Positions 38,429 through 47,279 of a stretch of DNA of 64,000 nt are shown piece by piece; position 1 is the stretch's first letter, and each line of letters starts with the position of its first letter. A program made the translations under genes and the position numbers. The notes below the pieces were generated by a model. It was not told the origin of the DNA, ran no database searches, and saw only the letters and a program-made list of their open reading frames with translations. Source of the stretch: Geobacillus thermoleovorans (lineage in GTDB: Bacteria > Bacillota > Bacilli > Bacillales > Anoxybacillaceae). Where the stretch lies: contig NZ_CP014335.1 in the NCBI RefSeq assembly GCF_001610955.1, positions 1,343,001 through 1,407,000 on the forward strand. Reading direction: 5' to 3'.

Positions 38429-39913
38429 GTGGGAAAAGCAACAGGGTTTATGGAATATGCACGCGAGGAGGAAAAAAAGCGCGACCCGCTTTCCCGTCTT
38501 GATGATTGGAAAGAATATACACAGCCGTTTTCGGAAGAGGTGCTGGCCCGCCAAGGCGCCCGCTGTATGGACTGTGGCACGCCGTTTTGTCATATGGGAT
38601 TGGAGCTGAACGGCCTTACCTCGGGGTGTCCGGTGCACAACTTGATCCCAGAATGGAACGATTTGGTGTACCGAGGGCGCTGGAAAGAAGCGCTTGACCG
38701 ACTTTTAAAGACCAATAATTTCCCGGAATTTACTGGACGCGTCTGTCCGGCGCCATGCGAAGGATCGTGCACGGTGGCCATTTCCGACCCAGCGGTTGCG
38801 ATTAAAGGAATCGAACGGGCCATTATTGATAAAGGGTTTGCTGAAGGATGGGTGAAACCGCGCATCCCGAAGACGCGCACGGGGAAAAAGGTGGCCATCG
38901 TCGGCTCCGGCCCGGCCGGGTTGGCCTGCGCTGACCAACTCAACCAAGCCGGCCATTCGGTGACGGTGTATGAGCGGGCTGACCGCATCGGCGGCTTATT
39001 GATGTACGGCATTCCGAATATGAAGTTGGAAAAAGAAGTGGTCGAGCGGCGGGTGCGTCTGCTCGAAGAGGAAGGCATCACGTTTATTACGAACACCGAA
39101 GTCGGCAAAGATATTATGGCTGACGAACTTCGTGCTCAGTACGACGCCGTCGTCTTGTGCATCGGTGCGCAAAAGCAGCGCGATTTGGCCATTGAAGGCC
39201 GGGAGCTTGAGGGGGTCCATTTTGCGATGGATTATTTGACCGGCGTGACGAAAAGTTTATTGGATTCGAATTTTGCCGACGGCCAGTTTATCGATGCCAA
39301 GGGAAAACGTGTCATCGTGATCGGGGGCGGCGACACGGGGGCCGACTGCGTGGCGACCGCGCTGCGCCAAGGCTGCAAAAGCGTCGTCCAGTTTGGCAAA
39401 CACCCGGCTTTGCCGGACAAGCGCCCAGACAATAACCCTTGGCCGCAATATCCGCTCGTTTTCACGCTTGATTATGCGTATGAGGAAGCGAAGGCGAAAT
39501 TTGGGGCAGACCCGCGTCAATATTGCATTCAAACGAAAAAAATCGTAGGCGACGAGCACGGCCGCGTGAAAGAGCTGCATACGATTCAAATGGAAAAAAT
39601 CATTGATGAAAACGGCAAAGCGATCTTTAAAGAAATTCCGGGGACGGAACAAGTATGGCCGTGTGATTTGGTGTTTATCGCCATCGGGTTTGAAGGGCCA
39701 GAGCAGCCGTTGTTGAAGCAGTTTGGCGTTGAAACGATCAACAACAAAGTGAAAGCCCCATACGGCAAATATACAACAAACATCGAGGGCGTGTTTGCGG
39801 CTGGCGACGCCCGCCGCGGCCAAAGCCTGATCGTTTGGGCGATCCACGAGGGCCGGGGGGCGGCCCGTGAAGTGGACCGGTTCCTGATGGGAGAGACGAA
39901 GCTGCCGTCGTAA
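38429..39913 (+). CDS. gltB: glutamate synthase (NADPH) small subunit
   Basis: A 494-residue FAD/Fe-S subunit that takes electrons from NADPH and passes them to GltA. The N-terminal cluster cysteines (C-M-D-C-G-T-P-F-C, S-G-C-P-V-H-N, R-V-C-P-A-P-C-E-G-S-C) precede an FAD motif (V-G-S-G-P-A-G-L-A-C-A-D, about 157) and an NADPH motif (V-I-G-G-G-D-T-G-A-D-C, about 295). The GTG at 38429 follows a strong AAGGAGGGG and gives the family N-terminus M-G-K-A-T-G-F-M-E-Y. The 146-base gap after gltA is G+C-rich and has no terminator, so the pair is probably one transcript. Confidence 0.95.
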   Translation: MGKATGFMEYAREEEKKRDPLSRLDDWKEYTQPFSEEVLARQGARCMDCGTPFCHMGLELNGLTSGCPVHNLIPEWNDLVYRGRWKEALDRLLKTNNFPEFTGRVCPAPCEGSCTVAISDPAVAIKGIERAIIDKGFAEGWVKPRIPKTRTGKKVAIVGSGPAGLACADQLNQAGHSVTVYERADRIGGLLMYGIPNMKLEKEVVERRVRLLEEEGITFITNTEVGKDIMADELRAQYDAVVLCIGAQKQRDLAIEGRELEGVHFAMDYLTGVTKSLLDSNFADGQFIDAKGKRVIVIGGGDTGADCVATALRQGCKSVVQFGKHPALPDKRPDNNPWPQYPLVFTLDYAYEEAKAKFGADPRQYCIQTKKIVGDEHGRVKELHTIQMEKIIDENGKAIFKEIPGTEQVWPCDLVFIAIGFEGPEQPLLKQFGVETINNKVKAPYGKYTTNIEGVFAAGDARRGQSLIVWAIHEGRGAAREVDRFLMGETKLPS

Positions 39914-39921
39914 CGGTTGTT

Positions 39922-39962
39922 TCCTCCTTAAAAAGTGTTGCTTTTTAAGGAGGATTTTTCTT
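39922..39962 (+). terminator. rho-independent terminator of gltAB
   Basis: TCCTCCTTAAAAAG pairs perfectly with CTTTTTAAGGAGGA over a five-base loop and is followed by T5CT4. Confidence 0.92.
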
Positions 39963-39991
39963 TTGTTCATGAAAATATATTAAGTTATAAT
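39963..39991 (+). promoter_or_regulatory. promoter of the PAP2 phosphatase gene
   Basis: TTGTTC (39963-39968), a 17-base spacer and a perfect TATAAT (39986-39991). It begins right at the gltAB terminator tail. Confidence 0.6.
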
Positions 39992-40107
39992 GAGGAACTT
40001 TCAATGTTTCCTTTTGGTTTGATCTCCGTACAAATCGACTTTGATATCCAGTGGTGGGCAACCGACTGATGCGGTTGTGAGGAAGCATCAACAAGGAGTG
40101 AGTCAGA

Positions 40108-40710
40108 GTGAACCGACGATTATGGATGATAGCGGCTGTCGGCGCGGTCTTTTTTTTGGCTGTTTGGGCAAGCGTGGCAGCCGGGGTGACAAAGGCGGCT
40201 GACGAAGGTGGGCTGCAGCTGTTTGATTCATGGCAATGGCTCGATCCGTTTACGTTTCTCGGCAATGGGAAAACAATAGGCATCATCAGTGTGATGCTTG
40301 TCATTGGTTTATGGTTTTTCCGCCGCGATGTCTATGGAATGGTGTTGGTTGTCGTCGCTGTTGGTGGGGGGTATGGCATCAACGAATGGATCAAGCATGT
40401 TGTGGGGCGGGAGCGCCCGCCGCATGCCGAGATCGGGGGGTTCAGTTTTCCGAGCGGCCACGCGATGATCGGGACGATTTACTTGCTGCTTTTAGCGTAT
40501 TTTTTGGCGCAAACGCGCACCAAGCGTGGAGAACGGGCGGCCATTTACGGCGTGTTTGCGGCGCTGGCGCTCTTAACTGGCTTAAGCCGGTTAAGCTTGC
40601 AAGTGCATTATCCGTCTGATGTGCTTGGCGGGTTTGTGCTTGGCGGTGCTTACTTGGCGGCCTGTCTTGCTCTTTATCGGATGTGGATTCATCGAGGCGG
40701 CCGTTTGTAG
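40108..40710 (+). CDS. PAP2-family membrane lipid phosphatase
   Basis: A 200-residue integral membrane phosphatase. All three PAP2 motifs are present: K-H-V-V-G-R-E-R-P (K-x6-R-P, about residue 98), F-P-S-G-H-A (about 115), and S-R-L-S-L-Q-V-H-Y-P-S-D (S-R-x5-H-x3-D, about 155). About five membrane segments surround them. Such proteins remove phosphate from phosphatidic acid, phosphatidylglycerophosphate or undecaprenyl pyrophosphate; which one is not clear here. It starts with GTG after AAGGAGTGAGTC. It is monocistronic. Confidence 0.87.
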   Translation: MNRRLWMIAAVGAVFFLAVWASVAAGVTKAADEGGLQLFDSWQWLDPFTFLGNGKTIGIISVMLVIGLWFFRRDVYGMVLVVVAVGGGYGINEWIKHVVGRERPPHAEIGGFSFPSGHAMIGTIYLLLLAYFLAQTRTKRGERAAIYGVFAALALLTGLSRLSLQVHYPSDVLGGFVLGGAYLAACLALYRMWIHRGGRL

Positions 40711-40877
40711 CTGATCATCAAAAAATCATTTTTTGCCCCATGTTGATTTGATGATGAAGCCGATTCATCGGTTTGATTTAGCGTCTGATCTTGTCGAAAA
40801 GGAGAAGAAAATCTCTTTTTCTATACTATGACGTTGTGTGGGACAATGATACAATGGGGGAAAGGAGGTGAGAAACG

Positions 40878-41666
40878 ATGAGCCAAGCCGAACTCGTGCA
40901 ACTAATGGCTGAATTGCTTGACCAAAAGTTGAATCCGATCCACATGCGGCTCGATCGGATCGAAGGCGATGTCCGGGCCCTTCAAGAAGGACAAGCGCGT
41001 TTGGAAGGCGAGATCCAAGCGCTGAAAGAAGGACAGGCGCGCTTGGAAGGTGAAGTGCAGTTGTTGCAAGAGGGGCAAGCCCGCTTGGAACAGCGGCTTC
41101 ACCGGGTGGAAGAGGATGTGCGCACATTAAAAGCGGACATGGACATGGTCAAAGGCGACGTGCAAACGTTGAAAGCGGACATGGACGCGGTCAAAGGCGA
41201 CGTGCAAACGTTGAAAGCGGACATGGACGCGGTCAAAGGTGACGTGCAAACGTTGAAAGCGGACATGGACGCGGTCAAAGGCGACGTGCAAACGTTGAAA
41301 GCGGACATGGACGCGGTCAAAGGCGACGTGCAAACGTTGAAAGCGGACATGGACGCGGTCAAAGGCGACGTGCAAACGTTGAAAGCGGACATGGACATGA
41401 TCAAGGGCGACGTGCAAACGCTCAAAGAAGGGCAACAACGGCTTGAAGCGAAAGTTGAACGGGTCGAAGAAAAAGTTGACAACCTCGCAACAGAAATGCG
41501 GAGCCACTTTCGCCACATCGAGAACATGCTTCATAAGCATCAGGCCGCTCTTGATCTGGCTTCGCGCGAGTTCTCTTCCAAACAGGCATCCATCGATTAT
41601 TTGATGAAAAAAGTGACAGAGCATGATATGGAAATTTTCCACTTAAAAAATTATCTCCAACCATAA
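40878..41666 (+). CDS. coiled-coil protein with seven 14-residue repeats
   Basis: A 262-residue, non-secreted, highly charged protein of unknown function. The N-terminal region (residues 1-25) is followed by degenerate 14-residue units (E-G-Q-A-R-L-E-G-E-I-Q-A-L-K). Then come seven almost identical units of D-M-D-A-V-K-G-D-V-Q-T-L-K-A, and finally a heptad region ending K-V-T-E-H-D-M-E-I-F-H-L-K-N-Y. The tail resembles that of the coiled-coil protein at 9561-10205. Periodicity predicts a long parallel coiled coil. The ribosome site AGGAGGTGA is near perfect, and a TGATACAAT extended -10 lies upstream at 40848-40855. Confidence 0.78.
   Translation: MSQAELVQLMAELLDQKLNPIHMRLDRIEGDVRALQEGQARLEGEIQALKEGQARLEGEVQLLQEGQARLEQRLHRVEEDVRTLKADMDMVKGDVQTLKADMDAVKGDVQTLKADMDAVKGDVQTLKADMDAVKGDVQTLKADMDAVKGDVQTLKADMDAVKGDVQTLKADMDMIKGDVQTLKEGQQRLEAKVERVEEKVDNLATEMRSHFRHIENMLHKHQAALDLASREFSSKQASIDYLMKKVTEHDMEIFHLKNYLQP
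41136..41429 (+). repeat. seven tandem 42-bp repeats inside the coiled-coil gene
   Basis: The five central units are identical apart from one synonymous base (GGC/GGT). The two outer units carry ATG for GCG and other changes. Each unit is 14 codons. The near-identity indicates recent expansion by slippage or recombination. Confidence 0.92.
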
Positions 41667-41817
41667 TGTTCTTCACCGCAACAAAGAAAAAAGTCTAAAA
41701 GGCCGGTGGTAACTAGGAAAATGCGATGGAATAAGGCGTGTTTTCACTGGTCTTCTAGACAGCTTTTTCAGCATATGCTTTATAGAGGAAAGATCTGAGT
41801 CACAGGGAGGAAGCGAT

Positions 41818-43911
41818 ATGGCGGCCCGGATCGTGAAAACGGGGTATGCGTTGGCGTTTTTGTGCATCATTGCCGGCATTGTGTATTTTTTTGCCGCCAA
41901 CTGGCCGGGGATGGGGCGAGAGGTGAAAGTCGGAATCAGCATCGGCATGATGGCGGCATTTTACATCGCAAGCGCGGCGCTTTGGGGCCGCCATCGTTTC
42001 TTAGGGCGCTGGATGCTGATCGGCGGGGTGTTGTCATTTGGCATTGCGTTGGCGTTGCTTGGACAAATTTACAATTCGCATGCTGACAGTTATTGGCTGT
42101 TTCTTGCCTGGCTTGCGCCGACCGCTTTGTTGGCGCTGCTGACAAAAGAACGGGTGCTGTCCGTGATCGCGATTGGGTTGTTGCAGCTTGCGTGCTGGTT
42201 TTATTATTTTCCGTCCGCTTATCGGATTGAGTGGACGGAATGGTCGTCGTTTGGTTTGCTCTTATTGTTTGCAGCGATCAACGGCGTGCTGGTTGGTGTC
42301 AGCCGTACGCCGTTAGTCGCCCATCTCGCTTATATTGCCATGCAAGGTTGGCTGCTTGTGATTGACGTAACCGGTTTTTCCTATGGGCGCGACGCATGGT
42401 GGCCATACGTGTATACCGTGTTGCTCGCCGTGTTGCTTTATTATTTTCTTGTCATCGCCAAGCAGCGGCCGTACGTGTTGTTGACGAGTTTGTTTGCTGG
42501 ACTGTTTTTGTTCATTCAATACATTCGCTTGCTCGCAGATCATTTTGAAACGTGGCTGCTTCTCATTGGGCTTATGGCGGCCGCTGCTGTGCTGTGCGGC
42601 GGCGTTGTGCTATTGCGGCGGGCTGGGCTGTTTTCAGCGGAGACGAAAGCTGGAAGGCGTTTTTTGGCGTCGTTTCAAGCGATTGTCACGCTTGCGGCTT
42701 CCGCGTTGGCCATACAAAGCCTGCTTGGCTTGTATTTCCTTTGGACAGAGTCATGGTCGCCTTACGTGCTCTTTTTCATTTCCATCTTTGGATTTGTCGT
42801 TCCCGCCTCATTTGGCCGGCATTGGAATCCGGTCGTTCGTTATACACTGCTTGCTATTGGTTACGGGCTCGGGGTGGCGATGGCGTGGGAGGTCTCGCGG
42901 TCGACTCTGTTCCTCTATGCCATTGGGCTTGCGATTGGCGTCATCCGATCATCAGACAGCGGAGTGCGCCGGTTGACGACGGCGGCGCTGACGGTCTATT
43001 TAGGGATCGCCTTAAGTTCGGTGATGGATGACGGCCGGATGGTGTTGCTCACCTTGGCTTTGGTCAACGGCGGGTTGTATGCGTATGGCCGCTTTCGCGA
43101 AACGCCGTTTCTCACTCCGCTTGTCTTGGCGTTCGGCGCGCTTGGGATTGCGACAAGCGTTGATGTGTTTGCGGCTGATGGACTGTACGTGACGTTGAAT
43201 ATCGCCATGATTTTGGCGCTTGCCTTCTTTCTTTTCCGCGGTCGGCAACTGGAGCGGAAGACCGCTTGGGTGTACACAGCGCTTTATCTCGTGCTGAAAT
43301 ATTATGAACTCGCATGGAATTTGCTTCATAAATCGGTCAGTTTGCTGGCGGCGGGAGCGGTGTTGCTCGCATGGGCGGTATGGCTTGAGAAACGAAATGG
43401 CTTCACATGGAGGCTGGGCGTGCGCTGGGGGCGGCGCGTTTCGTTGTTGACGCTCATAGTCGTGATCGCTCAATTTTCATTTTTAGGTTATACCGTGTGG
43501 CAAAAAGAACGATTGTTGCGATATGGTGATGTAGTAAAGTTGGAACTTGAACCGTTGGATCCACGCTCCATGTTGCAAGGGGATTATATTCAGCTTCGGT
43601 ACGATATTTCCACCATTCCGTCGCTTGACGGAAGCGGACGGGTGCAAGTCGGGCTGCGAAAAGGAGAGGACGGGGTGCACCGTTTGGCTGGCGTATATAT
43701 GGTCAATGGGGAAAAAAGGCCGGGATACACGCCGCAACCGGGGGATGTGATCATCACCGGTACGTTTCACGGCCCGCAAGTCGTGTATGGCATTGAATCG
43801 TATTTCATTCCGGAAAAAACGGGGATGAAACGGCAAGAGAATGTTCGGTTTGCCTATGTGCGCGTGAGCGAAAACGGTGATGCGCTGCTCGAAGCGATCC
43901 GTGCTGAATAA
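41818..43911 (+). CDS. membrane protein with DUF2157, DUF4401-like and GDYXXLXY domains
   Basis: A 697-residue polytopic membrane protein. The N-terminal part (residues 1-150: I-A-G-I-V-Y-F-F-A-A-N-W, G-I-A-L-A-L-L-G-Q-I-Y-N) is DUF2157-like. A long central region of about 15 hydrophobic segments follows. The C-terminal 180 residues are a GDYXXLXY domain: a membrane anchor, then L-D-P-R-S-M-L-Q-G-D-Y-I-Q-L-R-Y-D-I. In many bacteria these domains are encoded by two adjacent genes; here they are one chain. The role is unknown, possibly envelope-related. The start at 41818 follows GGGAGG. Confidence 0.8.
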   Translation: MAARIVKTGYALAFLCIIAGIVYFFAANWPGMGREVKVGISIGMMAAFYIASAALWGRHRFLGRWMLIGGVLSFGIALALLGQIYNSHADSYWLFLAWLAPTALLALLTKERVLSVIAIGLLQLACWFYYFPSAYRIEWTEWSSFGLLLLFAAINGVLVGVSRTPLVAHLAYIAMQGWLLVIDVTGFSYGRDAWWPYVYTVLLAVLLYYFLVIAKQRPYVLLTSLFAGLFLFIQYIRLLADHFETWLLLIGLMAAAAVLCGGVVLLRRAGLFSAETKAGRRFLASFQAIVTLAASALAIQSLLGLYFLWTESWSPYVLFFISIFGFVVPASFGRHWNPVVRYTLLAIGYGLGVAMAWEVSRSTLFLYAIGLAIGVIRSSDSGVRRLTTAALTVYLGIALSSVMDDGRMVLLTLALVNGGLYAYGRFRETPFLTPLVLAFGALGIATSVDVFAADGLYVTLNIAMILALAFFLFRGRQLERKTAWVYTALYLVLKYYELAWNLLHKSVSLLAAGAVLLAWAVWLEKRNGFTWRLGVRWGRRVSLLTLIVVIAQFSFLGYTVWQKERLLRYGDVVKLELEPLDPRSMLQGDYIQLRYDISTIPSLDGSGRVQVGLRKGEDGVHRLAGVYMVNGEKRPGYTPQPGDVIITGTFHGPQVVYGIESYFIPEKTGMKRQENVRFAYVRVSENGDALLEAIRAE

Positions 43912-43935
43912 GGATGGCGGGGGAAGCAGGAAAAA

Positions 43936-44808
43936 CTACTCCCCCGCGTAACGATCCAGCACGCGGTCAACCGCGCTGCCGTATGTTTCGCCAAATAAAT
44001 TTAGATGAACGAGCAAGTAAAACAGCTGGTAGAGTGGTTTTCGGCCATGATAATCAGCCGAGAGCGGCATAAGCTCGCGATAGCTCTCATAAAACCGGAC
44101 TGGGAAGCCGCCAAACAGCTCGGTAAACGCGATCTCAAACTCATGATGGCCATACAAAACAGACGGATCGATCAAATACGGCACTCCGTCTGGCCCTGGA
44201 ATCCAGTTGCCGCTCCATAAATCGCCATGCAAAAGCGATGGAAAACAGTCATCCGGGAGCCATTGGTCAAGCCGCTCGAGCAGCCATTCGAGACGTTTGC
44301 GCCGCTTGACGGGCAGGAGGCCTCTCTCCGCCGCTCGCGTCATTTGTGGTCTAAGGCGGGCGTCGCGGTAATAGTCGGTCCAGCGGCCGTACCAGCCGTT
44401 GCGCTGCGGCAGCATGCCGATATAGGTATCGCGGTCAAGGCCAAACGCCGGCCCGCGGCATTGATGGAGGCGGGCAAGGCCGCGGCCGAGCTGTTCGGCC
44501 GTCTGTGTCGTTTCCGTTCCTTCGACCCATTCCAAGACGAGCCAGCCCCAGCCGTCCGCTTCCCCGAAGCCGAAGGTATGCGGAACGTCGATGGCGCGTG
44601 CTTGCCTGATCAGCTCGAGGCCCATCTGTTCGGCAGCGAAAAATCCACTCGGCGGGAAACGTTGCATTTTGATAAAGTACGTTTGTTTGCCGCTTTGGAC
44701 GCGATAGACGTCATTGATGTCGCCGCCCGAGACGCGGCGCCAATGGCGGATGCGGGAGTGGTCGCCGATCGATTCGAGCGCCATTTGCAACATCGTTTCT
44801 TTGTTCAT
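43936..44808 (-). CDS. fructosamine/ketosamine-3-kinase family protein
   Basis: A 290-residue protein-kinase-like small-molecule kinase. The ATP-lysine region is Y-F-I-K-M-Q-R (about 45-50) and the catalytic loop is L-L-H-G-D-L-W-S-G-N-W (about 193-203), followed by L-I-D-P-S-V-L-Y-G-H (DPx in place of DFG), as in FN3K relatives. These enzymes phosphorylate sugars attached to lysine so the adduct falls off, repairing glycated proteins. The start overlaps the sirtuin stop by four bases (44805-44808), so the two are translationally coupled. Confidence 0.88.
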   Translation of the reverse strand: MNKETMLQMALESIGDHSRIRHWRRVSGGDINDVYRVQSGKQTYFIKMQRFPPSGFFAAEQMGLELIRQARAIDVPHTFGFGEADGWGWLVLEWVEGTETTQTAEQLGRGLARLHQCRGPAFGLDRDTYIGMLPQRNGWYGRWTDYYRDARLRPQMTRAAERGLLPVKRRKRLEWLLERLDQWLPDDCFPSLLHGDLWSGNWIPGPDGVPYLIDPSVLYGHHEFEIAFTELFGGFPVRFYESYRELMPLSADYHGRKPLYQLFYLLVHLNLFGETYGSAVDRVLDRYAGE

Positions 44809-45533
44809 TCCGCCGCCTCCGTCAACTGCCGCTCCAGCTCGTTCAGCACCTCGCCGATTTTCCGGCCGTGAATGACAGCGTCGGCGAGATCGTCCAAGTC
44901 AGTCGGCTCCCAATTGATGATGACAAGCTTCGCACCGTTTCGTTTGGCGACAAGCGGCAGTTGATTGGCCGGCGACACTTGCAGGGAGGAGCCAAGCACG
45001 AGGAATAGATCAGCCTGTTGGGCAGCCTCCCATGCTTCCGTGATGGCTTTCTCCGGCAGCGGCTCGCCAAACAGCACGACCGACGGGCGCAAAACTCCGC
45101 CGCATTCGCACGTCAACACACCGTGCAAATAGACAAAGCTGGGTTTTGACTCCCCGCACCGCTGACAATGGACGGTGCGGAGCGAGCCATGAAGTTCGAT
45201 GACGCGTCGGCTTCCCGCTTCTTGGTGAAAGCCATCGACATTTTGCGTCACAATCGTTTGCACGATCCCGCGCCGCTCCCAATCGGCCAATAAGCGGTGT
45301 CCGTCATGCGGTTGGCATTGTTGCAAGGTGCGAATGCGATATTGGTAAAACTCGACGAACGATTCACGGCGATGGTACAGCGCATCGATGGTAGCGAGTT
45401 CGCTCGGGTTAAAACGCGCCCACAGCCCGGTGCGCGGCGAGCGGAAATCGGGCAGCCCGCTTTCGGTTGACATGCCGGCGCCGGTCAGCACGACGGTGTG
45501 GCGCGAGGCGGCCAGCCATGAGGTGATGGTCAT
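44805..45533 (-). CDS. Sir2-family NAD-dependent protein deacylase
   Basis: A 242-residue sirtuin. Visible are the NAD site G-A-G-M-S-T-E-S-G-L-P-D-F-R-S (about 19-33), the catalytic H in T-Q-N-V-D-G-F-H-Q-E-A-G-S and I-E-L-H-G-S (about 100-120), four zinc Cys (C-Q-R-C and C-E-C, a tighter second pair), and V-L-G-S-S-L-Q-V-S-P-A-N (about 185). It removes acetyl or acyl groups from lysine. The first R-x-x-Y class-III signature appears replaced (Y-H-R-R near 53), so acyl preference is open. The ribosome site is TAAGGAGGG. It is the first gene of a two-gene operon with the fructosamine-kinase-like gene. Confidence 0.9.
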   Translation of the reverse strand: MTITSWLAASRHTVVLTGAGMSTESGLPDFRSPRTGLWARFNPSELATIDALYHRRESFVEFYQYRIRTLQQCQPHDGHRLLADWERRGIVQTIVTQNVDGFHQEAGSRRVIELHGSLRTVHCQRCGESKPSFVYLHGVLTCECGGVLRPSVVLFGEPLPEKAITEAWEAAQQADLFLVLGSSLQVSPANQLPLVAKRNGAKLVIINWEPTDLDDLADAVIHGRKIGEVLNELERQLTEAAE

Positions 45534-45678
45534 TCTGTTTCCCTCCTTACTGTCGCAACCATAGCGACTCTCGTTTCTGCTGCTTCATACCTTTCCACCA
45601 ATCATTTTACTTTTCCTTTTCACTCGTTTCCAGTATGATAGAAATGAAAGAAAAAAATGGACAAGGAGGCGGGAATCC

Positions 45679-46230
45679 ATGAGCAAAAAAGTGCTGATCA
45701 TCACGGGTGATGCTGTTGAGGCGCTTGAAGTATACTATCCGTATTACCGCTTGCTTGAAGAAGGTTATGAAGCGACGATTGCCGCGCCGAAGAAAAAGAA
45801 ACTGCATACGGTCGTTCACGATTTTGCCGACTGGGATACGTACGTGGAAAAGCAAGGCTATTTGATCGACGCCCATGCGTCGTTCGCCGAAGTCGATCCG
45901 GCGCAATACGACGGATTGGTCATTCCGGGCGGGCGCGCTCCGGAGTACATTCGCCTTGATGAGAACGTGCAGCGCATCGTTCGCCATTTCTTTGAGGCGA
46001 ATAAGCCGATTGCCGCCATTTGCCACGCCTCGCTCATTTTTGAAACAATGCCGGATTTGCTGAAAGGACGGAGTTTGACAGCGTATATTGCCTGCAAGCC
46101 GGGGGTTGAGGCGCTAGGAGCGACGTATGTGTCTGACCATACAGTCCACGTTGACGGCAACCTCGTCTCCGCCCATGCGTGGCCGGATTTGCCGGCGTTT
46201 ATGCGTGAGTTCCTTCGATTGCTCCAATAG
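45679..46230 (+). CDS. DJ-1/PfpI-family protein
   Basis: A 183-residue class I glutamine-amidotransferase-like protein. The reactive Cys is in A-A-I-C-H-A-S-L-I (about residue 115) with the partner Glu in the family position near 15 (D-A-V-E-A-L-E). Relatives include PfpI, YhbO and the stress protein YraA, described as proteases, chaperones or glyoxalase/deglycase enzymes; the true activity is debated. It diverges from the sirtuin/kinase operon across a 145-base gap. AAGGAGG precedes the start. Confidence 0.87.
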   Translation: MSKKVLIITGDAVEALEVYYPYYRLLEEGYEATIAAPKKKKLHTVVHDFADWDTYVEKQGYLIDAHASFAEVDPAQYDGLVIPGGRAPEYIRLDENVQRIVRHFFEANKPIAAICHASLIFETMPDLLKGRSLTAYIACKPGVEALGATYVSDHTVHVDGNLVSAHAWPDLPAFMREFLRLLQ

Positions 46231-46235
46231 CCAAA

Positions 46236-46269
46236 AAGCGGTCTCCCTTTGGGTGAGGGGAGACCGCTT
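46236..46269. terminator. inverted repeat between converging genes
   Basis: AAGCGGTCTCCC and GGGGAGACCGCTT pair almost perfectly. T5 follows on the minus strand only, so it best serves the minus-strand EamA unit, and may act both ways. Confidence 0.65.
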
Positions 46270-46327
46270 GTGCATGCAACAGGGTTTTGGGTGCGGCGGG
46301 CGGCGCTGTTTTTCATGGCTAAAGGTT

Positions 46328-46355
46328 CCCGCTTGTGATGGCGGGTTTTATTTTT
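46328..46355 (+). terminator. terminator downstream of the DJ-1/PfpI gene
   Basis: CCCGC and GCGGG arms with an eight-base loop, followed by TTTTATTTTTG on the plus strand. Confidence 0.65.
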
Positions 46356-46385
46356 GATGATGCTGTCCGCCAAACGGCCCGGCCG

Positions 46386-47279
46386 TCATCCTGCGATATC
46401 CACTTGTTCCGTCTTCACTTTCGGCGCTTTTGTCGCCAAATAGACGCCGAACAAGACGATTGCGCCGCCGGCCAGCTGCAGGACGGATAGAGCACCGCCA
46501 AGCAAAAACGTGATCACAGCGGTAAATACGGCAATTAAGTTTAAATATACACCGGCATGGCTCGGACCGACTTTTTGCACTGAGATGTTCCAAAATAAGA
46601 AGGAAAGAATGGACGGAAACAAGCAAATATAGACCAATCCGGCGAGCCCAGCTGCACTTATGTGATCAGCTGGAAACGGATAAAAGAATGCGAACGGCCA
46701 CAGCAGCAGCAAGCTAAAAAAAACGGAGCACGTTGTCGCTGTAATCGGTGGGACGGGTAGTTTTTTGCCGATGATCGAATAAAGCGCCCAGACGACACCG
46801 GCGGCGAGCATCATCAAATCACCGCGGTTGTAGTTCATTCGGAAGACGTGTGCTATATGCCCATCCGTTAAAATAAACAATACACCGGCCAGCGACAACA
46901 AAAAGCCGGCAATATTGGTTTTTGACAGCCGCTCCCGCAGCAGCGCATACGACAACACGACGATGATCGCCGGATTGAGCGAATTGACGATCGCTGCGTT
47001 CATCGGCGATGTATAGGCGAGCGCGCCGTATAAAAGCAAATTATAGCCGATGACGCCAAGAATTCCGGCTGCAGCGAGCGGCAGCCAATATTGTTTGATG
47101 ATGTCCTGGTAGCGCGGCCGCTCAAGCCAGTACGATACGGGCGCCAACACGATAAAAGCGGCGCACCAACGGATCAACGTCAGCCAAAATGGGCCCGTTT
47201 CCGCAATGATGGACTTCCCGATGACGTAATTGCCGGCCCAAAACAAGTTGGCCAGCACGAGAAACAGCTTTTCTCTCAT
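46386..47279 (-). CDS. EamA/DMT-superfamily transporter
   Basis: A 297-residue membrane protein with ten predicted helices built from two EamA repeats (residues about 5-135 and 150-285). Typical features are G-K-S-I-I-A-E-T-G-P-F-W-L-T-L-I-R-W near the start and S-L-N-P-A-I-I-V-V-L-S-Y in TM4. Drug/metabolite exporters of this kind move amino acids or other small molecules; the substrate is unknown. The ATG follows AGGAG on the minus strand. It is monocistronic. Confidence 0.87.
   Translation of the reverse strand: MREKLFLVLANLFWAGNYVIGKSIIAETGPFWLTLIRWCAAFIVLAPVSYWLERPRYQDIIKQYWLPLAAAGILGVIGYNLLLYGALAYTSPMNAAIVNSLNPAIIVVLSYALLRERLSKTNIAGFLLSLAGVLFILTDGHIAHVFRMNYNRGDLMMLAAGVVWALYSIIGKKLPVPPITATTCSVFFSLLLLWPFAFFYPFPADHISAAGLAGLVYICLFPSILSFLFWNISVQKVGPSHAGVYLNLIAVFTAVITFLLGGALSVLQLAGGAIVLFGVYLATKAPKVKTEQVDIAG

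Noticed and set aside
41136..41429. CRISPR-like regular repeat array
   Set aside because: The 42-bp units are contiguous with no spacers and lie in frame inside a coding sequence.
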